Assembly: GCA_016222825.1 (NCBI GenBank)
Contig: JACRQF010000017.1
Location: forward strand, 1-57,899
Source of the DNA: Verrucomicrobiota bacterium
GTDB lineage: Bacteria; Verrucomicrobiota; Verrucomicrobiia; CAIQCK01
Direction of reading: 5' to 3'
Length of the DNA stretch: 57,899 bases
Part shown: one piece after another, positions 23,158 to 31,478 of the stretch
Layout of the letters: every line of letters begins with the position of its first letter
Position numbering within the stretch: position 1 is the first letter of the stretch
Position numbers and translations under genes: made by a program
Notes under the pieces: generated by a model
Told to the model about the DNA's origin: nothing
The model's database searches: none
Seen by the model: the letters and a program-made list of their open reading frames with translations, nothing else

Positions 23158-26040
23158 ATGACGAGTTCTGAAATCCGCCAGCAGTTCCTGGACTACTTCA
23201 AGCGCCAGGGGCATACCATTGTGCCGTCATCGTCGCTGTTGCCCGATGCGCCGAACCTGCTCTTCACCAACGCCGGCATGAACCAGTTCGTGCCGATCTT
23301 CCTCGGCCAGATGCCGTGTCTCTACAAGCCCCAGCGCGCGGCGGACACGCAGAAGTGCATCCGCGCCGGCGGCAAGCACAACGACCTCGAAGACGTCGGT
23401 CTGGACACCTACCACCACACGTTCTTCGAGATGCTCGGCAACTGGAGCTTCGGCGACTACTTCAAGAAGGAAGCCATCGCCTGGGCGTGGGAGCTGGTCA
23501 CCTCGAAGGAGTGGTGGGGCTTCCCGAAGGAGCGCATTTACGCGACGGTCTATAAGCCCGGCCCCGGCGATCCGAGCGAGTTTGACCAGGAAGCCTACGA
23601 CTACTGGGCGCGCATCTTCACCGCCGCCGGACTCGACCCGAACGTCCACATTGTCTTCGGCAACAAGAAGGACAATTTCTGGATGATGGGCGACACCGGC
23701 CCGTGCGGCCCCTGCTCGGAGTTGCACGTGGACCTCACGCCGAAGGGCGACACGCGCGGATTGTTGGTCAACAAAGGCACGCCGCAGTGCATCGAGATTT
23801 GGAACCTCGTCTTCATGCAGTTCAACGCCAATCCCGACGGCACCTTCGGGCCGTTGCCGGCGAAGAACGTGGACACCGGCGCGGGCTTCGAGCGCGTTTG
23901 CTCGATCATCCAATGCACGAAGAACTTCACCGACTTCAGCGGCATTATCTCGAATTACGAGACCGACGTGTTCCGTCCGATCTTCAACGCGCTGGAGCAA
24001 CTCAGCGGCAAACATTACGGCTCGACGCTGCCGAAAGCGGGCCAGCCGCCCTCCACCGAGCAGGAGAAGATTGACGTGGCGTTCCGCGTGATCGCGGACC
24101 ACATCCGTTGCCTGAGCTTCGGCATCGCCGACGGCATCGTGCCGAGCAACGAAGGCCGCGGCTACGTCCTGCGCCGCATCCTGCGCCGCGCCGTTCGCTA
24201 CGGCCGCGTTCTGGACTTCCATGAACCGTTCTTCTTCAAGCTGGTCGGCGTGCTGGCGGACACAATGGGCGATGTGTTCCCGGAACTGCGCCAGCGGCGG
24301 TCTGTGATCGAGAAGATCATTCGTGGCGAGGAAGATGGTTTCAACAAGACGCTGGATAGGGGTCTTGAGATTCTAGACGATGCGATTTCACTCGCTATCC
24401 AAACCATCGTGCTCGACTCAAGGAATGTCCGCTTTGCTGTCATTCAGAACACGAATCGTCGTGCTAGTCCGCCAACCCGCGAAGTCGACAACTCTCAGAC
24501 TCAAGCTGGAGGACAAAGAGTTGAATTTGTTGTGCAAGCAGCAAACGGACCGAGGTTCATTGATGTCTTCGGGAAGCATCCAGTTCTTCCGGACTTTCAG
24601 GCATTTGAACTTTACGACACCTATGGCTTCCCGCTTGATTTAACGGAACTCATTGCTCGCGAGCGTGGTCTGACTGTGGACGTAAAAGGTTTCGAGAAAC
24701 TGATGGAAGAGCAGCGGCAGCGCGCGCGCGAGGACCACGAGAAGAAGAAGACGGTCGTCGCGGTCGTTGGCGGAGGCTTGCAGGTCGAGGCGACGAAGTT
24801 CCTTGGCTACGACACGCTCGAAGCCGAGGCGGTGGTCGAGGCGGTGGCGCCCGGCGCGACGGCGGCGGAACTGGACATCATCCTTGACTGCACGCCGTTC
24901 TACGCCGAGATGGGCGGCCAGGTCGGCGACTGCGGCTTGATTCACGTGCCCGGCCACGACTGGTCGGAACTCGGCACGCTCGTGGTGAACGACACGCAAT
25001 TGCAGGGCGAGGTTCACGTTCATCGCGCGAAGCTGGCGAATGGCCGCGCGCCGGAGGTTGGGGAGGCGGTGCGCTTGGCGGTGGACGCCGCGCGGCGCGC
25101 CAACATCCAGCGCCACCACACGGTGACGCACCTGTTCCACTGGGCGCTGCACGAGGTCGTCAGCAAGGACGCGCGCCAGCGCGGCTCGATGGTGGCGGCG
25201 GACCGGATGCGGTTCGACTTCAACCACCCGGAGAAACTCAGCGACGCGCAGATTGCCGACATCGAGCGGCTGGTCAACGAGCGGATTCGCGAGGGCGCGC
25301 CGGTTTACTCGACGGAGATGCCCTACGCCGAGATCAAGAACAACCCGAAGATCACGCAGTTCTTCGGCGAGAAATACGGCGACAAGGTGCGCGTGGTGCA
25401 GATCGGCGGCGAAGCAGGCAAGTTCGACGGCTTCTCGATGGAACTTTGCGGCGGCACGCACACGAAGAATACCGGCGACATCCGGCTCTTCAAAATCGCG
25501 AAGGAGTCGGCGATTGCCGCGGGCATCCGCCGCGTTGAGGCAGTCACGGCGGAGTTCGCGCTGGAGTTCATCGAGCAACAGCGGGCGCAGCAGTTCCGCG
25601 AGGCCGAGCAGGCGCGCCAGCGCGAGCAGGAGAAGGAACTGGCCAAGCAGCGTCAGGCCGAGCTTCAGAAACAAGCGCCCGCGATGGCGGCGGAGTTGGT
25701 GGCGAAGGCGCAGAAGGTCGGCGACATCAGTGTCGTCATCGGAAACCTCGGCGGGCAATCGGCCGATGTGCTGCGCGCAATCGCCGAGGCGATGAAGCCG
25801 GCGCTGGCCAGCGGCATCGCCGTGCTGGGCGGGACCGCCGAAGGCAAAGTGTCGTTGGTATGCCTGGTGACGCCCGATCTGGTCAAGCGCGGCAAAAACG
25901 CCGGCAAGATCGTTGGCGAACTCGCCAAGATTTGCGGCGGCGGCGGCGGCGGCCGTCCCGACATGGCGCAGGCCGGCGGCAAAGACCCGTCGAAGCTCGA
26001 CGCGGCGCTGCAAGCCGTGGCGGGGCTGGTCGGTCGTTGA
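23158..26040 (+). CDS. alaS: alanyl-tRNA synthetase with an inserted segment
   Basis: A 960-residue AlaRS (usual about 870-880). Charges tRNA-Ala and edits Ser/Gly mischarging. N-terminal catalytic core (SLLPDAPNLLFTNAGMNQF, CIRAGGKHNDLEDVG, HTFFEMLGNWSFGDYFK), editing domain zinc motifs HTVTH and CGGTH, and C-Ala domain with GGGGGGRPDMAQAGGK. Oddity: about residues 405-487 (24370-24620) form an insert between LEILDDA and FELYDTYGFPLDL whose DNA is AT-richer and uses codons unlike the flanks, e.g. Ser/Thr/Asn-rich ASPPTREVDNSQTQAGGQRV. The reading frame is intact throughout. Located 7 bases after the heptamer repeat behind recA. Confidence 0.96.
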   Translation: MTSSEIRQQFLDYFKRQGHTIVPSSSLLPDAPNLLFTNAGMNQFVPIFLGQMPCLYKPQRAADTQKCIRAGGKHNDLEDVGLDTYHHTFFEMLGNWSFGDYFKKEAIAWAWELVTSKEWWGFPKERIYATVYKPGPGDPSEFDQEAYDYWARIFTAAGLDPNVHIVFGNKKDNFWMMGDTGPCGPCSELHVDLTPKGDTRGLLVNKGTPQCIEIWNLVFMQFNANPDGTFGPLPAKNVDTGAGFERVCSIIQCTKNFTDFSGIISNYETDVFRPIFNALEQLSGKHYGSTLPKAGQPPSTEQEKIDVAFRVIADHIRCLSFGIADGIVPSNEGRGYVLRRILRRAVRYGRVLDFHEPFFFKLVGVLADTMGDVFPELRQRRSVIEKIIRGEEDGFNKTLDRGLEILDDAISLAIQTIVLDSRNVRFAVIQNTNRRASPPTREVDNSQTQAGGQRVEFVVQAANGPRFIDVFGKHPVLPDFQAFELYDTYGFPLDLTELIARERGLTVDVKGFEKLMEEQRQRAREDHEKKKTVVAVVGGGLQVEATKFLGYDTLEAEAVVEAVAPGATAAELDIILDCTPFYAEMGGQVGDCGLIHVPGHDWSELGTLVVNDTQLQGEVHVHRAKLANGRAPEVGEAVRLAVDAARRANIQRHHTVTHLFHWALHEVVSKDARQRGSMVAADRMRFDFNHPEKLSDAQIADIERLVNERIREGAPVYSTEMPYAEIKNNPKITQFFGEKYGDKVRVVQIGGEAGKFDGFSMELCGGTHTKNTGDIRLFKIAKESAIAAGIRRVEAVTAEFALEFIEQQRAQQFREAEQARQREQEKELAKQRQAELQKQAPAMAAELVAKAQKVGDISVVIGNLGGQSADVLRAIAEAMKPALASGIAVLGGTAEGKVSLVCLVTPDLVKRGKNAGKIVGELAKICGGGGGGRPDMAQAGGKDPSKLDAALQAVAGLVGR

Positions 26041-26057
26041 GCCGGTCTGATTCTGCC

Positions 26058-26306
26058 ATGAGCACGACACACAGCTTCTGGGAAGGCAAGGAACCGTGCT
26101 GGGAGATCATGGGCTGCGGCAAGTTCGTGCGCGAGAAATGCGACGCATGGACCCATCCAGAGAAACCCTGCTGGGAGCATCCGCACACGCAATGCGCCAT
26201 GATGGTCGGAACGCCGAAAGGCTGCGACGACTGCAAGGTGTTCTGGCGCTACGGTCCGAGGCAGCCAGCGCCGCCGGCTAGCCCGGATAGTTCACACGTC
26301 TCGTAG
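26058..26306 (+). CDS. two-CW domain cysteine-rich small protein
   Basis: An 82-residue protein with two Cys-Trp motifs, PCWEIMGCGK and PCWEHPHTQC, then KGCDDCKVFW: the arrangement of two-CW domain proteins, which probably bind a metal. The function of the family is unknown. It begins 17 bases after the alaS stop and is probably transcribed with it. The stop codon TAG is the first three bases of a REPIN-like arm (26304-26306), so the original C-terminus may have been replaced. Confidence 0.75.
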   Translation: MSTTHSFWEGKEPCWEIMGCGKFVREKCDAWTHPEKPCWEHPHTQCAMMVGTPKGCDDCKVFWRYGPRQPAPPASPDSSHVS

Positions 26307-26373
26307 CCGCCGACGTAAGGAGGCGGAAAGGTTGTGGCTGGCAACGCGCCCGCCTCTTACGTCGTCGGCTACA
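26304..26373. repeat. REPIN-like element, family TAGCCGCCGACGTAAGGAGG
   Basis: Left arm 26304-26327 is a perfect family copy; right arm 26351-26373 is its reverse complement with two changes. Spacer 23 bases. It provides the stop codon of the two-CW gene and lies between convergent genes, where it could also act as a hairpin end signal. Confidence 0.8.
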
Positions 26374-26411
26374 GCCTATCAGCGTTTCGTGCAGTGTGTG
26401 AGATATGTGGG

Positions 26412-26885
26412 CTAGTGGCCCTGCCGCTGCCCAATAATCATTTCGCGGATCTGCTTCGGCTGCGGGATGCCCTCGATCCGTTCGGCCGCGTCCACGGTGG
26501 CTGCGGTTGAGATCGTCAGGTCGCCGATGTCCACGAGCCGCGCAAGCAACCCCTGGTCAATGTCCATCGCGCGGATGTCCTTGGCGAGGAACTCCCGGTA
26601 GCTCTTGGAGATGATGCCGCGCTCGATAGTGATGCGCCCGCCGTAAATGCGCAGGACCACCGAGGCACGTTGCCACCACGCGATGATGGGCGGCACAATC
26701 AGCCAGAAGAAGACGAGATGCCAGAAATACCGCCACCACGACGGCTGCACTTCCGCCAGCAGCACGTCGCTGTTGGGCGGTGGTTGTTGCGGCGTCTGCG
26801 TTGCAAACGGGTAGCCGCACGAGGGGCAGCTTTGGGCCGCGGTGGAAACCTGCTTCGCGCATTCCGGACAATTGATGAGGGCCAT
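26412..26885 (-). CDS. zinc-ribbon and bacterial PH-like domain membrane protein
   Basis: A 157-residue protein. Residues 6-25 hold a zinc ribbon (CPECAKQ, CPSCGYPF), then a Pro/Gln linker, a transmembrane stretch about 52-68 (YFWHLVFFWLIVPPIIAWW) and a C-terminal bPH_2-type (YdbT/YdbS-like) domain with YGGRITIERGIISKSYREF, IRAMDIDQGLLARLVDIGDLTIST. Such proteins are membrane-associated, of unknown role. Convergent with the two-CW gene. Confidence 0.75.
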   Translation of the reverse strand: MALINCPECAKQVSTAAQSCPSCGYPFATQTPQQPPPNSDVLLAEVQPSWWRYFWHLVFFWLIVPPIIAWWQRASVVLRIYGGRITIERGIISKSYREFLAKDIRAMDIDQGLLARLVDIGDLTISTAATVDAAERIEGIPQPKQIREMIIGQRQGH

Positions 26886-27057
26886 GACGTTGTTCTCCTG
26901 TTGCGCGCCGATGCTAGCCCAGCGTGGCCAGCGGTGTCAAAAGTGAATGTGGGCGCGTGGTCTTCTCGTGCGGTCGGTTGACAGACCTCATCGCGCGTGC
27001 AAGGTTGCGTTCAATCTGCCATGCCGAGAGGGTAGGGACGAAAAGAAAGAAACCGCA

Positions 27058-27294
27058 ATGTGTCTGGCAGTTCCTGCGAAAGTGGTTGAGCTGTTGCCTG
27101 AAGGCCGGGCAAAAATCGAACTGGGCGGGATCCTCAAAGAAATTTCCGTCGAGTTGATCGAGGATGTCAGAGTCAACGACTACGTCATCGTCCACGTCGG
27201 CTACGCGCTGACGCGGGTGGACCCGGAGGAGGCCGCCAAGACGCTCGATGTATTCCGGGAATTGACGGCGGCAGACGCTTCCGGTTCCCCATGA
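27058..27294 (+). CDS. hypC: hydrogenase assembly chaperone HypC
   Basis: A 78-residue HypC/HupF. It begins MCLAVPAKV with the essential Cys2 that binds the Fe(CN)2CO precursor, and continues with the small OB-like fold (GRAKIELGGILKEISVELIEDV, DYVIVHVGYALTRVD). Forms a complex with HypD in NiFe-hydrogenase active-site assembly. A possible -35 TTGACA lies at 26978-26983 but I see no good -10. The stop overlaps the hypD start (ATGA). Confidence 0.95.
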   Translation: MCLAVPAKVVELLPEGRAKIELGGILKEISVELIEDVRVNDYVIVHVGYALTRVDPEEAAKTLDVFRELTAADASGSP

Positions 27295-28427
27295 AGTATA
27301 TAGATGAATTCCGCGACCGGGACGTGGCGCAGAAGCTGGCGGCGGACATCGGCGCTGCTGCTGTCGCCGGCCGCGATTACCGGTTCATGGAGTTCTGCGG
27401 CGGCCACACGCACGCCATCGCCCGCTACGGGCTGGAGGAACTCCTGCCGCCCAACGTCCGCATGATCCACGGGCCGGGCTGCCCGGTGTGCGTGCTGCCG
27501 GTCGGGCGCGTGGACAACGCCATCACCCTCGCGCGAATGCCGGGCGTGTCCCTTTGCAGCTACGGCGACATGCTGCGCGTGCCGGGATCGAAGCGCGAGA
27601 GTCTCCTTCACGCGAAGTCGCATGGCTGCGACGTGCGGATGGTGTATTCGATTTCCGATGCGCTGAAGCTGGCGCAGACGCATCCGGAGCGCGAGGTGGT
27701 GTTTTTCGCCATCGGTTTTGAAACCACGACGCCGCCGACGGCCGTCGCCATCAAGCAGGCGCAGGCGCTGGGGCTGAAGAACTTCTCGGTCTTCTGCAAC
27801 CACGTCCTGACGCCCTCCGCCATCGCGAACATCCTCGACTCGCCGGAGGTGCGGAACCTCGGCACGGTGAGGATTGACGGCTTCATCGGGCCGGCGCACG
27901 TCAGCACGGTCATCGGCAGCCGGCCTTACGAGTTTTTTGCCGAGGAATACCAGAAGCCGGTGGTCATCGCCGGCTTCGAGCCGCTCGACGTGTTGCAGGC
28001 GGTCCTGATGCTGGTGCGGCAGGTCAACGAAGGTCGCTTCGTCGTCGAGAATGAATTTACTCGCGCCGTCACCCGCGAGGGCAACATGAAGGCGCAGGCG
28101 CTCGTTGCGGAGGTATTCGAGTTGCGCCGCGCGTTTGAGTGGCGCGGCTTGGGACTGGTGCCTTACAGCGCATTGCGGATCAAGCAAGCTTACGCGGCGT
28201 TCGACGCCGAGCGGCGGTTCGAGGTCCCGCCGGTGTCCGTCGCCGACCACAAAGGCTGCGAGTGCGGCGCGGTGCTGCGCGGTGCGAAACGGCCGGAGCA
28301 GTGCAGGCTCTTCGGCACCGCTTGCACGCCGGAGAGCCCGGTCGGCTCCTGCATGGTTTCGGGCGAGGGCGCGTGCGCGGCGCACTACGCTTACGGGCGG
28401 TTCCGAGATCGGCCGAAGGCGGCGTAA
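27291..28427 (+). CDS. hypD: hydrogenase maturation protein HypD
   Basis: A 378-residue HypD, the scaffold on which iron receives CN and CO ligands. Family signatures are all visible: FMEFCGGHTHAI with the iron-ligand Cys, IHGPGCPVCVLP, SYGDMLRVPGS, FFAIGFETTTP, and the C-terminal cysteines that carry a 4Fe-4S cluster (HKGCECGAVLRG, CRLFGTACTPESPVGSCMVSGEGAC). Overlaps hypC by four bases and is followed after six bases by hypX. HypA, B, E and F, and the hydrogenase itself, are outside this window. Confidence 0.97.
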   Translation: MKYIDEFRDRDVAQKLAADIGAAAVAGRDYRFMEFCGGHTHAIARYGLEELLPPNVRMIHGPGCPVCVLPVGRVDNAITLARMPGVSLCSYGDMLRVPGSKRESLLHAKSHGCDVRMVYSISDALKLAQTHPEREVVFFAIGFETTTPPTAVAIKQAQALGLKNFSVFCNHVLTPSAIANILDSPEVRNLGTVRIDGFIGPAHVSTVIGSRPYEFFAEEYQKPVVIAGFEPLDVLQAVLMLVRQVNEGRFVVENEFTRAVTREGNMKAQALVAEVFELRRAFEWRGLGLVPYSALRIKQAYAAFDAERRFEVPPVSVADHKGCECGAVLRGAKRPEQCRLFGTACTPESPVGSCMVSGEGACAAHYAYGRFRDRPKAA

Positions 28428-28433
28428 CCGGCC

Positions 28434-30095
28434 ATGAGAATCCTCATCCTCACGCATTCTTTCAACAGCCTCACGCAGCGGCTTTTTGTCGAGTTGTCCG
28501 CGCGCGGCCACGACGTGACGATCGAGTTCGACATCAACGACGCCGTCGCTCTCGAAGCGGTGCGGCTGGCGCAGCCGGATCTGGTCATCGCGCCGTTCCT
28601 CAAACGCGCCATTCCCCCGGCGATCTGGCGCGAGCGCGTTTGCCTTGTCGTGCATCCCGGCCCGGAAGGCGACCGCGGGCCGGCCGCACTCGACTGGGCG
28701 ATTCTCGAAGGCGCGCGCGAGTGGGGCGTGACGGTGTTGCAGGCGGAGGAAGAAATGGACGCCGGGCCGGTGTGGGCCTCGGCGACGTTCCCAATGCGCG
28801 AGGCGACGAAAAGCAGTCTTTACCGGAACGAAGTCGCGGATGCCGCCATCGAAGCCGTGCTGCGCGCCGTGGAGAAGTTTCCCAACGGCGAGCGTCACAA
28901 GCCGGCGCAAACTTACTGGAAGCCGGCGATGACGCAGCAGCGGCGCGCGATTGACTGGTCCCGTGACGACACGGCGACCGTCCTTCGCAAGATTCGCTCC
29001 GCCGACGGCAATCCCGGCCTGCTCGACAGCGTGCTCGGCGAGCCGATGTATCTCTACGACGCGCATCCTGCCGCTGGCTTGTCGGGCGAGCCGGGGCGCG
29101 TGATCGCGCGTTGCGACGGAGCGATTTGCCGCGCCACAGTGGATGGCGCGGTGTGGATCGGCCATCTGCGGCGCAAGCTCGGCGAGCGGCCGTTGAAGCT
29201 GCCGGCGACGATGGTCTTGGGCGATGCGTTGCGCGACGTGCCCGAGTGCGCAGGCTTCAACACGATCCGTTACGAGGAGCGCAACGGCGTCGGCTATCTG
29301 CACTTCCCGTTCTACAACGGCGCGATGAGCACAGCGCAATGCGAGCGGCTGCGCGAAGCCTACGTGGCCGCGACGCGTCGCGACACGCGGGTGATTGCAT
29401 TGATGGGTGGGCCGGACTTCTGGTCGAACGGGATTCACTTGAACGTCATCGAGGCGGCCGAGAGTCCGGCGGACGAGTCGTGGCGCAACATCGTTGCGAT
29501 GGACGACCTTTGCCGCGAGATCATCACGACCGAATCGCAGTTCACCATCGCGGCGTTGCACGGCAACGCCGGCGCGGGCGGTGTCTTCCTGGCGCTGGCG
29601 GCTGACCGCGTCGTCGCGCGCGACAGCGTCGTGCTCAATCCGCATTACAAGGGCATGGGCAACCTCTATGGCTCGGAATACTGGACCTACCTGTTGCCGC
29701 GGCGCGCTGGATCGGAGAAGGCGCACGAGGTCACGCAGGCGCGGCTGCCGGTGGGCGTGAGGGAGGCAAGGCGGCTTGGGTTGATTGACGAGCACATCGG
29801 CGGCTCCGTGACGGAGTTTCGCCGTCGGGTCGAGGAGTTTGCGGGACAACTCGCGGCCAATCCCGGCTTCCCAGCGTTGCTGGCGGAGAAACGCCGGCGT
29901 CGCGCGGCGGACGAGGCGGCCAAACCGCTCGAAAGCTACCGGCAGGAGGAACTGGCGCGGCTGAAGCTGAACTTCTACGGTTTTGACCCCAGCTATCACG
30001 TCGCCCGCTACAACTTCGTGAACAAGGTGCCGAAGTCGCGCACGCCGCTCTATCTGGCACGGCACCGCGGCGCAGTGCACAAGGTCGCCGCCTGA
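28434..30095 (+). CDS. hypX: HypX, CO-forming hydrogenase maturation enzyme
   Basis: A 553-residue HypX/HoxX. The N-terminal part (about 1-250) is a formyl-THF transferase-like domain (MRILILTHSFNSLTQRLFVEL, VVHPGPEGDRGP, with DAGPVWA); the C-terminal part (about 260-530) is an enoyl-CoA hydratase/isomerase fold with the LHGNAGAGGVFLALAADRV oxyanion region. In aerobic hydrogen oxidisers HypX turns the formyl group of N10-formyl-THF into CO, through formyl-CoA, to supply the CO ligand of the NiFe site under oxygen. Its presence next to hypCD predicts an oxygen-tolerant hydrogenase in this organism. Confidence 0.93.
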   Translation: MRILILTHSFNSLTQRLFVELSARGHDVTIEFDINDAVALEAVRLAQPDLVIAPFLKRAIPPAIWRERVCLVVHPGPEGDRGPAALDWAILEGAREWGVTVLQAEEEMDAGPVWASATFPMREATKSSLYRNEVADAAIEAVLRAVEKFPNGERHKPAQTYWKPAMTQQRRAIDWSRDDTATVLRKIRSADGNPGLLDSVLGEPMYLYDAHPAAGLSGEPGRVIARCDGAICRATVDGAVWIGHLRRKLGERPLKLPATMVLGDALRDVPECAGFNTIRYEERNGVGYLHFPFYNGAMSTAQCERLREAYVAATRRDTRVIALMGGPDFWSNGIHLNVIEAAESPADESWRNIVAMDDLCREIITTESQFTIAALHGNAGAGGVFLALAADRVVARDSVVLNPHYKGMGNLYGSEYWTYLLPRRAGSEKAHEVTQARLPVGVREARRLGLIDEHIGGSVTEFRRRVEEFAGQLAANPGFPALLAEKRRRRAADEAAKPLESYRQEELARLKLNFYGFDPSYHVARYNFVNKVPKSRTPLYLARHRGAVHKVAA

Positions 30096-30132
30096 TTTGC
30101 GCAGTGCGGTTTCATCCGCTAGAGTCGGCGGC

Positions 30133-31161
30133 ATGAAATCACACTCTGTGGTCTTGATTCCCGGCGACGGTATCGGGCCGGAAGTGACGGAGGCCGTTAA
30201 ACAGATTCTGGCCGCCGCGGAAGCGCCGGTGGAATGGGTGCAGCACGAAGCCGGCCTCACGGCGTTGGCGCAAGGCAAGGACGTGTTGCCGGCAGAGACG
30301 CTCAATGCGATCCGCGAGCATCGCGTCGCCATCAAAGGCCCTTGCACGACACCCGTGGGCAAGGGGTTCAGCTCCATTAACGTCCAGCTCCGCAAGAAAC
30401 TGAACCTCTACGCCGCCGTGCGTCCGGTGCGCAGCCTCGACGGTGTGCAGACGCGGTTCAGCAACGTGGACCTCGTCATCGTCCGCGAGAACACCGAGGG
30501 CCTCTACAGCGGCATCGAGAACGAGGTGACCGCCGGCGTCGTCACGAGCATGAAGGTGGCGACCGAGATGGCTTGCACGCGCATCGCGCGATGGGCGTTC
30601 CGCTACGCGCAACAACGCCAGCGCCGGAAGGTGACGGTGTTCCACAAGGCCAACATCATGAAGCTGACCGACGGCATGTTCATCCGCTGCGCGCAGCAGG
30701 TGCATGAAAAGGAGTTTTCATCGTTCCCGTATCAGGAACTGATCATAGACGCCGGCTGCATGAAGATGGTCCAGGACCCGACGCAGTTCGACGTGCTGCT
30801 GCTGGAGAACCTCTACGGCGACGTGGTGAGCGACCTTTGCGCCGGCCTCGTGGGTGGCCTGGGTGTGGTGCCCGGCGCGAACATCGGCGACGAGGACGCG
30901 GTCTTCGAGGCCGTGCATGGCTCCGCGCCCGACATCGCCGGCAAAGGCATCGCCAATCCGCTGGCGCTGCTCATGTCCGCCGTGATGATGCTGAACTACA
31001 TCGGCGACACGCGCAACTGCGTGCGCTGCCAGCAGGCGGCGGAGCGGATCAAGACCGCCTACAACCGCGCCCTCGCCGACGGCCAGAAGACGCGCGACCT
31101 CGGCGGATCGCTCGGCACGGCGGCGTTCGCGAACGCGGTGATCATGCGCTTGCGCGGATAA
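30133..31161 (+). CDS. NAD-dependent isocitrate dehydrogenase-type enzyme
   Basis: A 342-residue beta-decarboxylating dehydrogenase (IDH/IPMDH family). VVLIPGDGIGPEV at the N-terminus; the substrate-binding segment GFSSINVQLRKKLNLYAAVRPV has the Ser-x-Asn typical of isocitrate rather than isopropylmalate enzymes; IVRENTEGLYSGIE, the catalytic KANIMKLTDGMF, and C-terminal FEAVHGSAPDIAGKGIANP with a cofactor region suggesting NAD. Homoisocitrate dehydrogenase is the alternative. Start taken at ATG 30133; the frame opens 36 bases earlier. Follows hypX by 37 bases on the same strand, but is a TCA-cycle enzyme with no evident hydrogenase role. Confidence 0.88.
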   Translation: MKSHSVVLIPGDGIGPEVTEAVKQILAAAEAPVEWVQHEAGLTALAQGKDVLPAETLNAIREHRVAIKGPCTTPVGKGFSSINVQLRKKLNLYAAVRPVRSLDGVQTRFSNVDLVIVRENTEGLYSGIENEVTAGVVTSMKVATEMACTRIARWAFRYAQQRQRRKVTVFHKANIMKLTDGMFIRCAQQVHEKEFSSFPYQELIIDAGCMKMVQDPTQFDVLLLENLYGDVVSDLCAGLVGGLGVVPGANIGDEDAVFEAVHGSAPDIAGKGIANPLALLMSAVMMLNYIGDTRNCVRCQQAAERIKTAYNRALADGQKTRDLGGSLGTAAFANAVIMRLRG

Positions 31162-31478
31162 GCACGATGCCACCTGCCGGGAGCGCGGGCATCTTGCCCG
31201 CCGTGTATGCCGTTCGGAAGAGCCACGCCGGTGTTGCTGAAAGTTCTTCCCGAAATTCACCCTTGCATTTCCGCGTCCCATCAGCACCATCGCGCTATTG
31301 ACGCCGCCGAAGGACGGGGCGCTTGGAGTTCGATAACTAAGCGGTAATCGGAGTCAGATCGTGGAAACGCAGTTGCCTGTGCGGTGCTGTGCCTGAAAGA
31401 GATTGGCGGTTCACCTTGTGCAAACCAACAAGAGGAAGAGAAGAAGCACCAAAGAAATCTCACGGCTGAAGACTGGAC
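31162..31478. other. 317-bp intergenic region
   Basis: Contains a perfect small hairpin GCGGGCA-TCT-TGCCCGC at 31185-31201, 24 bases after the isocitrate dehydrogenase stop. It has no T-run and is probably a palindromic repeat rather than a classic terminator. The rest, up to the SEL1 protein start, becomes AT-richer; I see no gene or clear promoter. Confidence 0.5.

Noticed and set aside
24370..24620. Intein in alaS
   Set aside because: The insert is far too short, lacks splicing motifs and has no Cys/Ser/Thr boundary with a downstream His-Asn.
27201..30395. Very long open frame (over 1000 codons) on the minus strand opposite hypD-hypX-idh
   Set aside because: Arg/His/Ala-rich translation without any family features, exactly antisense to three well-supported genes; a product of high GC at third positions.
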